The translations under genes were made by a program, and so were the position numbers. The notes beneath the pieces are model-generated. The model was not told the DNA's origin. It searched no databases and saw only the letters and a program-made list of their open reading frames with translations. Shown piece after piece: positions 27,520 through 35,609 of a DNA stretch of 35,755 bases. This DNA is from Actinomycetota bacterium (GTDB lineage Bacteria; Actinomycetota; Actinomycetes; Nanopelagicales; Nanopelagicaceae): the NCBI GenBank assembly GCA_009705035.1, contig WLDB01000005.1, positions 1 to 35,755 on the forward strand, written 5' to 3'. Each line of letters begins with the position of its first letter. Positions within the stretch are counted from its first letter, which is position 1.

Positions 27520-28920
27520 ATGCATCAATTCTTAGCGGTAGATCTCGGGGCAACCAGCGGTCGCGTCGCTATTGGCAGCATCGCTGATGGTGCAATCTCA
27601 CTCTCGATTGTTCATCGTTTTGCTCACGAGGTCATCGAAGACCCAAGTGGATCACTGCTCTGGAACTGGGATTTAATCTTTTCTCAAGTCCTACATGGGC
27701 TGAAGGAAGCTGCCAAAGTTTCAAAACCTATAAGCCTGGCAGTTGATTCATGGGCAGTTGATTACGGTTTTATCTCAAGTGATAAGGAAATCATTGGAGA
27801 TATCCACGCCTATCGAGATTTGCGCAATGAGATTGCGTCAAAAGCTCTAATCGCCAAACTCGGTAAAGAGCGGATTTATTCAACAACCGGAATCCAATTC
27901 CTGACATTTAATACTATCTACCAACTCTACGCCTCTAAAGAGTTGGCTGAGTATATAAGTGCTGATAAATTCTTGATGTTGCCTGATCTCATCAACTTTA
28001 TTTTTTCAGGGGTCATCTCAACTGAAGTAACAAATGCATCAAGCACACAAGCGCTCAACACATCTACGCGCACGTGGGATAAAGAACTTATTGAGTTAGC
28101 CGGAATCAATTACTCACTCTTTTCAAAGCTACACGAACCCGGAACATTACTAGGCACTGTGACTGGTTACCCCGAACTCGACGGAATCAAAGTTGTTGCA
28201 GCTGCATCGCATGACACAGCATCAGCTATTGCTGGGATCCCATTTGGTAATCGTGAAGTCGAAGCTTATATTTCTAGCGGTACATGGTCATTGGTCGGCA
28301 TCGAGAGCGAGCGCCCATTCACATCCGAGGCCGCATTTGCAGCAAATGTCACCAACGAATTAGGTGTTGAAGGCACAGTCCGAGTTCTTAAAAATGTAAC
28401 TGGTATGTGGTTATTAGAAGAGTGTCGACGCACTTGGCGCGAAAGCGGAAGCGATGTAGAGATGGCCGAACTCATCGCGTTAGCCGAAGCTGCTCGTGGT
28501 TTCCAAACATTGATTGATCCCAATGATCCGCTCTTTGCTCCCCCTGGCGATATGCCAAAGCGCATCGTTGATTACTGCCGTGAAAGAGGGTTGGCCGCAC
28601 CATCGACGCCTGGCGAATTCGCAATCACTATCTTTAATAGTCTTGCCCACGCTTATAAGAAGACTTTGGACGAGATAGCCGCTGTCTCTGGGCGCAAAAT
28701 CAACCTTATTCATATCCTCGGCGGAGGCTCGCAAAATGACCTGCTTAATCAAATTACCGCTGATATCTGCGGAGTAACTGTAAAGACGGGGCCAGTTGAG
28801 GCGACCTTATTTGGCAATATTGCAGTTCAGGCGATTTCGGCTGGCGCAGTGAAGGATCTCGCAGAGGCGCGAGCTCTCATCAAGAATTCCTTTACTTCAA
28901 AGGAATTTACCCCGCGCTAA
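27520..28920 (+). CDS. rhaB: Rhamnulokinase (FGGY family)
   Basis: 466 aa: FLAVDLGATSGRVAIGSI, SLAVDSWAVDYGFIS, AAASHDTASAIAGIPF, YISSGTWSLVGIE, IHILGGGSQNDLLNQITADICG. Confidence 0.95.
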   Translation: MHQFLAVDLGATSGRVAIGSIADGAISLSIVHRFAHEVIEDPSGSLLWNWDLIFSQVLHGLKEAAKVSKPISLAVDSWAVDYGFISSDKEIIGDIHAYRDLRNEIASKALIAKLGKERIYSTTGIQFLTFNTIYQLYASKELAEYISADKFLMLPDLINFIFSGVISTEVTNASSTQALNTSTRTWDKELIELAGINYSLFSKLHEPGTLLGTVTGYPELDGIKVVAAASHDTASAIAGIPFGNREVEAYISSGTWSLVGIESERPFTSEAAFAANVTNELGVEGTVRVLKNVTGMWLLEECRRTWRESGSDVEMAELIALAEAARGFQTLIDPNDPLFAPPGDMPKRIVDYCRERGLAAPSTPGEFAITIFNSLAHAYKKTLDEIAAVSGRKINLIHILGGGSQNDLLNQITADICGVTVKTGPVEATLFGNIAVQAISAGAVKDLAEARALIKNSFTSKEFTPR

Positions 28921-28937
28921 CGATTACCCTAGCCTTC

Positions 28938-30989
28938 ATGAAGCTAGCTATTGCGCTCGTTGCCTATCTCGTCACTGTTGTGGCGATTATCCTCTTTGCG
29001 CGGAGCGTTCGTAAATTACTTACGATCTATAAAGCTGGGCAACCTGATCCCACTCGCTCTGGTGATCGCGCTGCGCGTTTAAAGAATATGTTGGTTGAAG
29101 TTCTAGGCCACACCAAGATGCTCAACTTCACTGCAACAGGCATCGCTCATTGGTTTGTTATGGTCGGCTTCGGCGCACTCTTTGGAACTTTAGTAACCGC
29201 ATATGGTCAGCTGCTTGATCCACATTTTGCGCTACCAATCATCGGCCATTTTGTTGGTTACGAACTCTTTGCCGAAACTATTGCAGCCCTTACCGGAATC
29301 GGAATCGTCACACTTATCGCAATTAGACAAGTAACTCGTTTCTTTCATGTCGGTCGTACATCTCGCTTTGCGGGTTCTAACTCAGGTCGTGCTTACTATG
29401 TAGAGGCAACAATTCTTGCCATCGTCTTCTGTGTGATTGCACTTCGTGGGCTTGAAGGTGCGCTACAAGGAAAAGAGTCGTGGAACTGGCACTATGCAAT
29501 CTCTTGGCCAGCGGTCTCTTTCTTCTCTTCATGGAGCGTTGCATCAATAGAAACTGCAATTTTTGTTGTAGCCACAATAAAGATTTTGGTTTCGATGGTC
29601 TGGTTTATCGTAATCGCCACCAACTTAACAATGGGCATTGCATGGCACCGCTTCTTAGCCTTCTTTAATATTTACTACAAGCGCAATATTGATCAACCTG
29701 CACTCGGCGCACTGCCTGAGATGTTATCTAAGGGCAAACCAGTTAACTTTGAAGATCCAGCTGAAGATGATGTCTTCGGTCTTGGTACACGTGGCGACAT
29801 TTCTTGGAAAGGCCTGCTCGATATGACGAGCTGTACCGAATGCGGCCGCTGCCAATCGCAATGCCCTGCTTGGCATACCGATAAGCCATTATCGCCAAAG
29901 CTATTGATTATGGCGATGCGCGATCACGCAATGGCTGGCGTCGTTGAAAGTGAAAATCTTGTTGGTACAGGAGCTCCAATCTCGCAGGATGTTTTATGGT
30001 CTTGCACCTCTTGTGGTGCATGCGTTAATGAGTGTCCGGTTGATATCGAGCATGTGGATCACATCGTTAATATGCGTCGTTTTCAAGTATTAGTTGAATC
30101 AGAGTTTCCTGCTGAACTCGGTGGAACATTTAGAAATCTTGAGAAAGCTGGCAATCCATGGGGTGCCAACAAACAAGATCGCGAAGGTTGGATTGCAGAG
30201 TGTGATTTCCCGGTTCGTGTAGTTAGTGGCGAGCTACCTGAAGAAGTTGAGTACTTATTCTGGGTTGGTTGTGCCGGTGCTTATGAAGACCGCGCAAAGA
30301 AAACAACAAAGGCGGTTGCAGAACTTTTGCATATGGCAGGTGTTAACTTTGCAGTCCTTGGAAAGCGTGAAACATGTACCGGAGACCCTGCTCGTAGATC
30401 CGGAAATGAGTTTTTATACCAGATTCTTTCGGCAGAAAATATCGAAACTTTTAAAGAGACCTTCGGTGATCGTCCCAAGGGTAAGAAGAAAGTTGTAGTT
30501 ACCTGCCCTCATTGCTTTACAACAATTGGCCGCGATTATGCACAAAGTGGTTACGAACTCGAGATGTTGCACCATACCCAACTTCTCAACACATTAGTTA
30601 AAGAGGGAAAGCTCAAAGCAAGCCCTCATAAATCTGATCAGAAGATTACTTTCCATGACCCTTGTTATCTCGGGCGTCACAATCAGATCTATGCGCCACC
30701 ACGTGAGTTACTTGAAGCATCTGGTTGCGATGTCGAAGAGATGCCACGAAATAAAGAACGTTCATTCTGCTGCGGTGGTGGCGGCGGACGTATGTGGATG
30801 GAAGAGAGTTTGGGTTCTCGCATCAACCTCAACCGTGTAGACGAAGCAATTGCAACCGGCGCGCCAGAAGTTGCAGTGGCGTGTCCGTTCTGTCGCATCA
30901 TGGTTGGTGACGGCATGACTGCCCGTCAATCAGATGTTGAAGTTTTAGATGTAGCGCAAGTCTTACTTCGCAGCGTTAAAAACCAGTAA
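28938..30989 (+). CDS. Membrane-anchored (Fe-S)-binding oxidoreductase with NarI-like TM domain, two [4Fe-4S] motifs and two CCG domains (HdrDE/ETF:quinone-type)
   Basis: 683 aa; N-terminal TM helices, CTECGRCQSQCP, CTSCGACVNECPVD, FHDPCYLGRHNQIYAPPRELLEASG, RSFCCGGGGGRMWMEE. Confidence 0.9.
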   Translation: MKLAIALVAYLVTVVAIILFARSVRKLLTIYKAGQPDPTRSGDRAARLKNMLVEVLGHTKMLNFTATGIAHWFVMVGFGALFGTLVTAYGQLLDPHFALPIIGHFVGYELFAETIAALTGIGIVTLIAIRQVTRFFHVGRTSRFAGSNSGRAYYVEATILAIVFCVIALRGLEGALQGKESWNWHYAISWPAVSFFSSWSVASIETAIFVVATIKILVSMVWFIVIATNLTMGIAWHRFLAFFNIYYKRNIDQPALGALPEMLSKGKPVNFEDPAEDDVFGLGTRGDISWKGLLDMTSCTECGRCQSQCPAWHTDKPLSPKLLIMAMRDHAMAGVVESENLVGTGAPISQDVLWSCTSCGACVNECPVDIEHVDHIVNMRRFQVLVESEFPAELGGTFRNLEKAGNPWGANKQDREGWIAECDFPVRVVSGELPEEVEYLFWVGCAGAYEDRAKKTTKAVAELLHMAGVNFAVLGKRETCTGDPARRSGNEFLYQILSAENIETFKETFGDRPKGKKKVVVTCPHCFTTIGRDYAQSGYELEMLHHTQLLNTLVKEGKLKASPHKSDQKITFHDPCYLGRHNQIYAPPRELLEASGCDVEEMPRNKERSFCCGGGGGRMWMEESLGSRINLNRVDEAIATGAPEVAVACPFCRIMVGDGMTARQSDVEVLDVAQVLLRSVKNQ

Positions 30990-31520
30990 TAGCTTGGTAA
31001 TTAAGAAGCCGCCGACTAGCCCGCCTAGATGGGCGCGCCAATCGACGCCGCCGATGGTGAAGCCGAGCGCAAAGTTGATAAGTACAATAATTATGATTCC
31101 TTTTATCTCTGTGCCAACTTTGCGGCCGAGGGCGATAAATGCACCAAAGAGCCCGAAAACAGCGCCAGAGGCTCCGATTGAGTAACCGTTGAAGCCAAGT
31201 GAATAAGCAGATGCAAGAGATCCTGCGAGCAGCGATACAAAGAAGATAATCAGAAAGCGAGTACGGCCGAGCAAACTTTCAATTGGTGAGCCTAATGAAT
31301 GTATCGCCATCATATTAAATGCCAAGTGAATCGGAATTGATGATGAAGTGTCATGCAAAAGAGCGACAGTAAAGAGGCGATACCACTCATTGCTGGCTCG
31401 TAAATATTCGATATTTACTAAAGCAAAGGTATTGATTATCGAAGAATCAAGGAGTTCCCAAAGATAGAAGGCGCAGATCACCGTAATCAAAGCGACTACG
31501 GTGCTGCGCGACTTCAACAT
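30963..31520 (-). CDS. Rhomboid-family intramembrane serine protease
   Basis: 185 aa with six TM-like segments; PIHLAFNMMAIHSLG, SIGASGAVFGLFGAF (GxSG catalytic motif), WRAHLGGLVGGFL (catalytic-His context). Confidence 0.92.
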   Translation of the reverse strand: MLKSRSTVVALITVICAFYLWELLDSSIINTFALVNIEYLRASNEWYRLFTVALLHDTSSSIPIHLAFNMMAIHSLGSPIESLLGRTRFLIIFFVSLLAGSLASAYSLGFNGYSIGASGAVFGLFGAFIALGRKVGTEIKGIIIIVLINFALGFTIGGVDWRAHLGGLVGGFLITKLLLVFNAAK

Positions 31521-32032
31521 TAAGCGATTGTGACGCTATTGATTACAATAGGTGTAACAGGCTTATCTTGTGCACCTGTTGGTGTGGACTCAATCTTGTC
31601 GACAACTGCTTGCGACGCTGCATCCTTTACCTCACCGAAAATAGTGTGCTTGCGGTTTAGCCATGTAGTTGGCGCTGCTGTGATAAAAAACTGTGAACCA
31701 TTTGTATTTGGTCCAGAGTTTGCCATCGCCAAAATGTATGGGCGATCGAATGTGAGCTCGCCATGAAACTCATCGGCAAATGAGTAGCCTGGGCCGCCAA
31801 AACCTTGGCCAAGAGGATCTCCGCCTTGAATCATGAAGCCGCTAATCACGCGGTGGAAAATTGTGCCGTCGTAGAGGTTCTCATTGGACTTCTTGCCGGT
31901 TCGGGGATCGGTCCACTCTTTCGCACCTGTTGCAAGCTCAACAAAGTTGGCTACTGTCTTTGGTGCGTGATCTGGGAAGAGTTCAATGACGATATCGCCA
32001 AGAGTTGTGTGAAGGGTTGCTGTAGATGTCAT
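31520..32032 (-). CDS. ppiA: Peptidyl-prolyl cis-trans isomerase, cyclophilin type
   Basis: 170 aa: GDIVIELFPDHAPKTVANFVELA, GTIFHRVISGFMIQGGDPLGQGFGGPGY, GPNTNGSQFFITAAPTTWLNRKHTIFGEV. Confidence 0.96.
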   Translation of the reverse strand: MTSTATLHTTLGDIVIELFPDHAPKTVANFVELATGAKEWTDPRTGKKSNENLYDGTIFHRVISGFMIQGGDPLGQGFGGPGYSFADEFHGELTFDRPYILAMANSGPNTNGSQFFITAAPTTWLNRKHTIFGEVKDAASQAVVDKIESTPTGAQDKPVTPIVINSVTIA

Positions 32033-32091
32033 GGCGCCATCCTAAGGTAGGGCCAAGTGGCATACCGCCCGCTCTTACGGGGTGAGAATTC

Positions 32092-32110
32092 CATCTCAAC
32101 TATTGAGATG
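32092..32110. promoter_or_regulatory. Perfect inverted repeat upstream of the ABC transporter promoter
   Basis: CATCTCAA-CTA-TTGAGATG, 8-bp arms, 3-nt spacer; about 39 bp upstream of the predicted -35. Confidence 0.5.
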
Positions 32111-32148
32111 TCCTCAGATAATGAGATTAGAACGTTATCTAAATTTCC

Positions 32149-32177
32149 TTGACTGACCCCGAACAGGGCGCTAATTT
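32149..32177 (+). promoter_or_regulatory. Predicted sigma70-type promoter of the ABC transporter operon
   Basis: TTGACT (32149..32154), 17-bp spacer, TAATTT (32172..32177). Confidence 0.6.
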
Positions 32178-32185
32178 TTGAGCAG

Positions 32186-32199
32186 TTGAAAGGATTCAA
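32186..32199. promoter_or_regulatory. LacI-type operator 1 of the ABC transporter
   Basis: TTGAAAGGATTCAA at the predicted start-site region. Confidence 0.72.
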
Positions 32200-32246
32200 A
32201 TTCGGGATTCGCTCCCAGGATGTGACTCCCGTAACACTGGCAGTAG

Positions 32247-32260
32247 TTGAAAGCTTTCAA
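32247..32260. promoter_or_regulatory. LacI-type operator 2 of the ABC transporter
   Basis: Perfect palindrome TTGAAAGCTTTCAA, 61 bp downstream of operator 1. Confidence 0.72.
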
Positions 32261-32321
32261 ACTAAGGGACATCGGGTCTCTTGGATCGTTAAGTAATAGC
32301 AAGGAAAGAAAAGGAGTAAAA

Positions 32322-33626
32322 ATGAATGTTGTTCGTAGCAGCCGTATTGCAAAGACACTGACACTTGGCGTTTCAGTCGTTCTTGCATCAGCGATGTTGG
32401 TAGCTCCAGCTCGTGCGGCAACAGAAATTACATTCCAGACAAATAACTCTGGAACTGCTCGCGATATGTGGGATGCACTCACAGCGGCATACATGAAGGC
32501 AAATCCAGATGTCACCATCAAGGTCAACTATGTTCCTGGTGGCGTCGAGGGTGATGCACTTCTTAAGTCACAGCTTGCATCAGGTACAGCAGCTGACGTG
32601 TTTATCTACAACGTTGGTGCTCTCCTCCAGGCTATCGATCCAGTTCGTAACCTCGTAAACCTTAAGAACGAGCCATGGATGAAGACTGTTAACACAGGAT
32701 TTATTCCATCTGCAACAGGTGCTGACGGTGGTATCTATGCTGCTCCATTCGGAACAGCTATGGGTGGCGGAATTCTTTACAACAAGAAGGTCTACTCACA
32801 ACTTAACCTCAAGGTCCCACTAACTTGGAACGAGTTCATGGCTAACAATGCCAAGATTAAGAAGGCTGGAATTGTTCCAGTTATCAACTCATTCAAGGAT
32901 TCATGGACAACACAGCTCTTCGTACTTGGAGATCACTTCAACGTAGCTGCTGCAATGCCAGGATTTGAGAAGAAGTTCACAGCTAACAAGATTGTTCTTG
33001 CTGATAACAAGGCAACACTTGCTGGCTTTAGCTACCTAGAGCAGATCAGAAAAGCTGGATACACAAACAAGGATGCCGCAGCAACAACATTTGCTAAGGC
33101 ACTTGAGTATCTAGCACTTGGTAAGGGTGCTCACTACCCAATGCTCTCTGCTGGTATCGACACAATCGTTACTAACTTCCCAACAAAGGCTCCAGATATT
33201 GGATTCTTCGCACAGCCTGGCACAAATGCCAAGAGCAACGGTGCAACAGTATGGATGCCATCAGGTATCTACATCTCAAAGACAACAAAGGTGCTTGAAG
33301 AGGCTAAGAAGTTTGTAGCTTGGACAGTATCTAAGGAGTCATTCCAGGTTCAGAATAAGGTTGTTCCTCCATCAGGACCATACTTTATTAAGGGTGCTCC
33401 AGTTTCAGGTAACTTGACTGGTGTATTTACTGACCTCTACAACTACATGCAGAAGCCAGGCGCAAGCTACCCAGCTCTCGAGTTCCTTACACCTGTAAAG
33501 GGTCCAAACCTTTCACAGATCTGTGTAGAAATCGGAACCGGACAGAAGACAGCTCTTCAAGGTGCGAAGTCGTACCAGAAGGATCTTGAAAAGCAGTCAC
33601 AGCAACTCGGTCTAGCTGGCTGGTAA
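32322..33626 (+). CDS. Extracellular sugar-binding protein of an ABC transporter
   Basis: Start moved to ATG 32322 after AAGGAG; signal peptide MNVVRSSRIAKTLTLGVSVVLASAMLVAPARA|ATEITF; body matches family 1 solute-binding proteins (MWDALTAAYMKANPDVTIKVNYVPGG). Confidence 0.93.
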   Translation: MNVVRSSRIAKTLTLGVSVVLASAMLVAPARAATEITFQTNNSGTARDMWDALTAAYMKANPDVTIKVNYVPGGVEGDALLKSQLASGTAADVFIYNVGALLQAIDPVRNLVNLKNEPWMKTVNTGFIPSATGADGGIYAAPFGTAMGGGILYNKKVYSQLNLKVPLTWNEFMANNAKIKKAGIVPVINSFKDSWTTQLFVLGDHFNVAAAMPGFEKKFTANKIVLADNKATLAGFSYLEQIRKAGYTNKDAAATTFAKALEYLALGKGAHYPMLSAGIDTIVTNFPTKAPDIGFFAQPGTNAKSNGATVWMPSGIYISKTTKVLEEAKKFVAWTVSKESFQVQNKVVPPSGPYFIKGAPVSGNLTGVFTDLYNYMQKPGASYPALEFLTPVKGPNLSQICVEIGTGQKTALQGAKSYQKDLEKQSQQLGLAGW

Positions 33627-33661
33627 CTAGCAACAACAGTTAGCAATAACTAAATAGAAGG

Positions 33662-33693
33662 AGAGAACCGGGTCGAATTCGGCCCGGTTCTCT
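33662..33693 (+). terminator. GC-rich hairpin between the binding-protein and permease genes
   Basis: AGAGAACCGGG-tcgaattcgg-CCCGGTTCTCT, perfect 11-bp stem; only a weak U-rich tail (TCC...). Confidence 0.65.
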
Positions 33694-33701
33694 TCCTATA
33701 A

Positions 33702-33737
33702 TTATTCGCTGGTAGTTATTCGCTGGTAGTTATTCGC
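33702..33737. repeat. Short tandem direct repeat, 2.6 copies of a 14-bp unit
   Basis: TTATTCGCTGGTAG TTATTCGCTGGTAG TTATTCGC. Confidence 0.85.
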
Positions 33738-33762
33738 AAGTCCCTTACCCCATTGGAGTGAA

Positions 33763-34659
33763 ATGAAGAAGAAAAAGAATAAGATCAAAAGTCCTTATCC
33801 AATGTCGCTCCTTGTGCCAGGTGCGGTTCTCTATATGGCGCTCTTCTTTGTCCCAACCATCCTGTCGCTATTTTTCAGCCTTACCCGATGGACTCTCCAA
33901 GAGTGGAGCTTTATCGGATTAGAAAACTTCAAACTTTACTTCTCAGAAGAGTATCTACGTATCGGATTTAGAAACACAATCATTTACGGATTCTTAACGA
34001 GTGCGCTCAAGGTAATCATTGGTCTCTACCTTGCTAGCTTCCTCTCATCAAAATTACGCGCCTCAGGATTTATGCGCTCTGTTCTATTCTTCCCGACCTT
34101 GGTCAGTACCATCGGCGTCGGAATCACTTTCTCAATTTTGCTTAATCCTTGGGAAGGTGTTGTAAATCAATTTATCAAGTGGGTCGCCGGCCTGGTCGGT
34201 TTCACAACCGATGGACCTGGTTGGCTTGTAGATCCAAACTTACTTCCAATTATCTCTGTCTCAATGGTTGATGTCTGGAAAGGTGTTGGTATCGCAACGC
34301 TTATCTATATCGCTGGTATCGCAGCAATTCCTACAGATTATTACGAAGCTGCATCAATTGATGGCGCCAGCAAGCGTCAACAGTTCTATCAAATAACTCT
34401 TCCACTCGTTCGCCCAGCGATGTTTACCGTCATCATCCTCTCCTTCGTGGGAGGTTTGAGATCCTTCGACTTGATTTGGGCTATGACTGGTGGTGGACCT
34501 GGCTTTATCACCGACGTTCTGGGCTCCATTAACTATAAGCAGTACACCTCGGGCTACTTCGGACTTGCTACTGCAGGAAACGTAATTCTCTTCGCCTTGG
34601 TCTCAATCCTGGTATTCCCATTAGCAAGATTCCTCAATAAGAGAGAGGTGACGATGTGA
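33763..34659 (+). CDS. Sugar ABC transporter permease (MalF-like)
   Basis: 298 aa, multi-TM; EAA-type loop YYEAASIDGASKRQQFYQITLPLVRPA. Confidence 0.94.
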   Translation: MKKKKNKIKSPYPMSLLVPGAVLYMALFFVPTILSLFFSLTRWTLQEWSFIGLENFKLYFSEEYLRIGFRNTIIYGFLTSALKVIIGLYLASFLSSKLRASGFMRSVLFFPTLVSTIGVGITFSILLNPWEGVVNQFIKWVAGLVGFTTDGPGWLVDPNLLPIISVSMVDVWKGVGIATLIYIAGIAAIPTDYYEAASIDGASKRQQFYQITLPLVRPAMFTVIILSFVGGLRSFDLIWAMTGGGPGFITDVLGSINYKQYTSGYFGLATAGNVILFALVSILVFPLARFLNKREVTM

Positions 34660-35522
34660 TACTCAGCCGCGATAAGAATAAGGTTGCAAAGCCTAAGGTT
34701 AAGTACCGCAGCATCTGGAATGACATTGTTGGCGTTCTTCTAACCGTTGTTGTCTTTATCCTCCCCTTCTATTTCTTACTAGTTAACGCTGGTAAGAATG
34801 AAGAAGATTCATTCCGATTAAATTTGTCACCGCCGAAAGATTGGCAGCTCTTAGAGAACTTCAAGACAGTTATTACCGATAACGACTACATGGTCCTTCG
34901 CTCAACCTGGAACTCCCTTGTCATGACTCTCGGTTCAGTCTTCTTCTTGATCATCATCAGCGGAATGACTGGTTATGTGATGCACCGTAAGCGAAATATT
35001 GTGACAACTATCGGCAATATCTTCGTTTTAACTGCCTTAGTTGTTCCCCCTGCGATTGTTCCAACCATCTGGGTGCTACAGCGCCTTGGTCTCTATAAGA
35101 CCATGACTGGAATGATTATGATTCAGGTCGCATATGGCTTGGCTTTTGCGGTACTTATCTTCCGAAACTTTATGTCAACAATTCCTCGTGAAATTGATGA
35201 GGCGGCAATGATTGATGGCTGCACTGGTTGGGGACTCTACTTCCGAGTGATCTTCCCATTGCTTAAGCCAGTAACAATTACCATCGGAATCATCGCTACC
35301 GCTGCAATCTTTAACGACTTTACCAACCCGCTTTATTACTTGCCGGGTGAAGAGAATGCGACGCTACAGCAGACCCTCTTTAACTACGTCAGCCGTTATT
35401 CGACGCAGTACAACTTATTGTTTACCGATATTTTGTACATCACCGCTTTCCCATTAGTGGCCTTCATCTTCTTCAACAAGCGAATTGTTGCGGGTATGAC
35501 TGCTGGATCAATTAAGGGATAA
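34656..35522 (+). CDS. Sugar ABC transporter permease (MalG-like)
   Basis: 288 aa, GTG start overlapping the upstream stop; EAA loop IDEAAMIDGCTGWGLYFRVIFPLLKPV. Confidence 0.94.
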   Translation: MILSRDKNKVAKPKVKYRSIWNDIVGVLLTVVVFILPFYFLLVNAGKNEEDSFRLNLSPPKDWQLLENFKTVITDNDYMVLRSTWNSLVMTLGSVFFLIIISGMTGYVMHRKRNIVTTIGNIFVLTALVVPPAIVPTIWVLQRLGLYKTMTGMIMIQVAYGLAFAVLIFRNFMSTIPREIDEAAMIDGCTGWGLYFRVIFPLLKPVTITIGIIATAAIFNDFTNPLYYLPGEENATLQQTLFNYVSRYSTQYNLLFTDILYITAFPLVAFIFFNKRIVAGMTAGSIKG

Positions 35523-35553
35523 CAGCTCAATAAGATGTAATAAGAGATGTAAA

Positions 35554-35589
35554 GTAAAAGCCCCGCCGGTTATCCGGTGGGGCTTTTAC
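35554..35589. terminator. Strong intrinsic, probably bidirectional, terminator
   Basis: GTAAAAGCCCCGCCGG-TTAT-CCGGTGGGGCTTTTAC, 16-bp arms (one G-T pair), located between convergent permease and tRNA-Ala genes. Confidence 0.9.
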
Positions 35590-35609
35590 TATTCATACTC
35601 ACTTCGTTG

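Noticed and set aside
32247-32321. N-terminal extension of the sugar-binding protein ORF (TTG start at 32247)
   Set aside because: The TTG lies in the operator palindrome; the ATG at 32322 has a good ribosome binding site and begins a normal signal peptide.
33697-33702. TATAAT as a -10 box for a separate permease promoter
   Set aside because: No acceptable -35 hexamer at the right spacing; that position falls within the hairpin.
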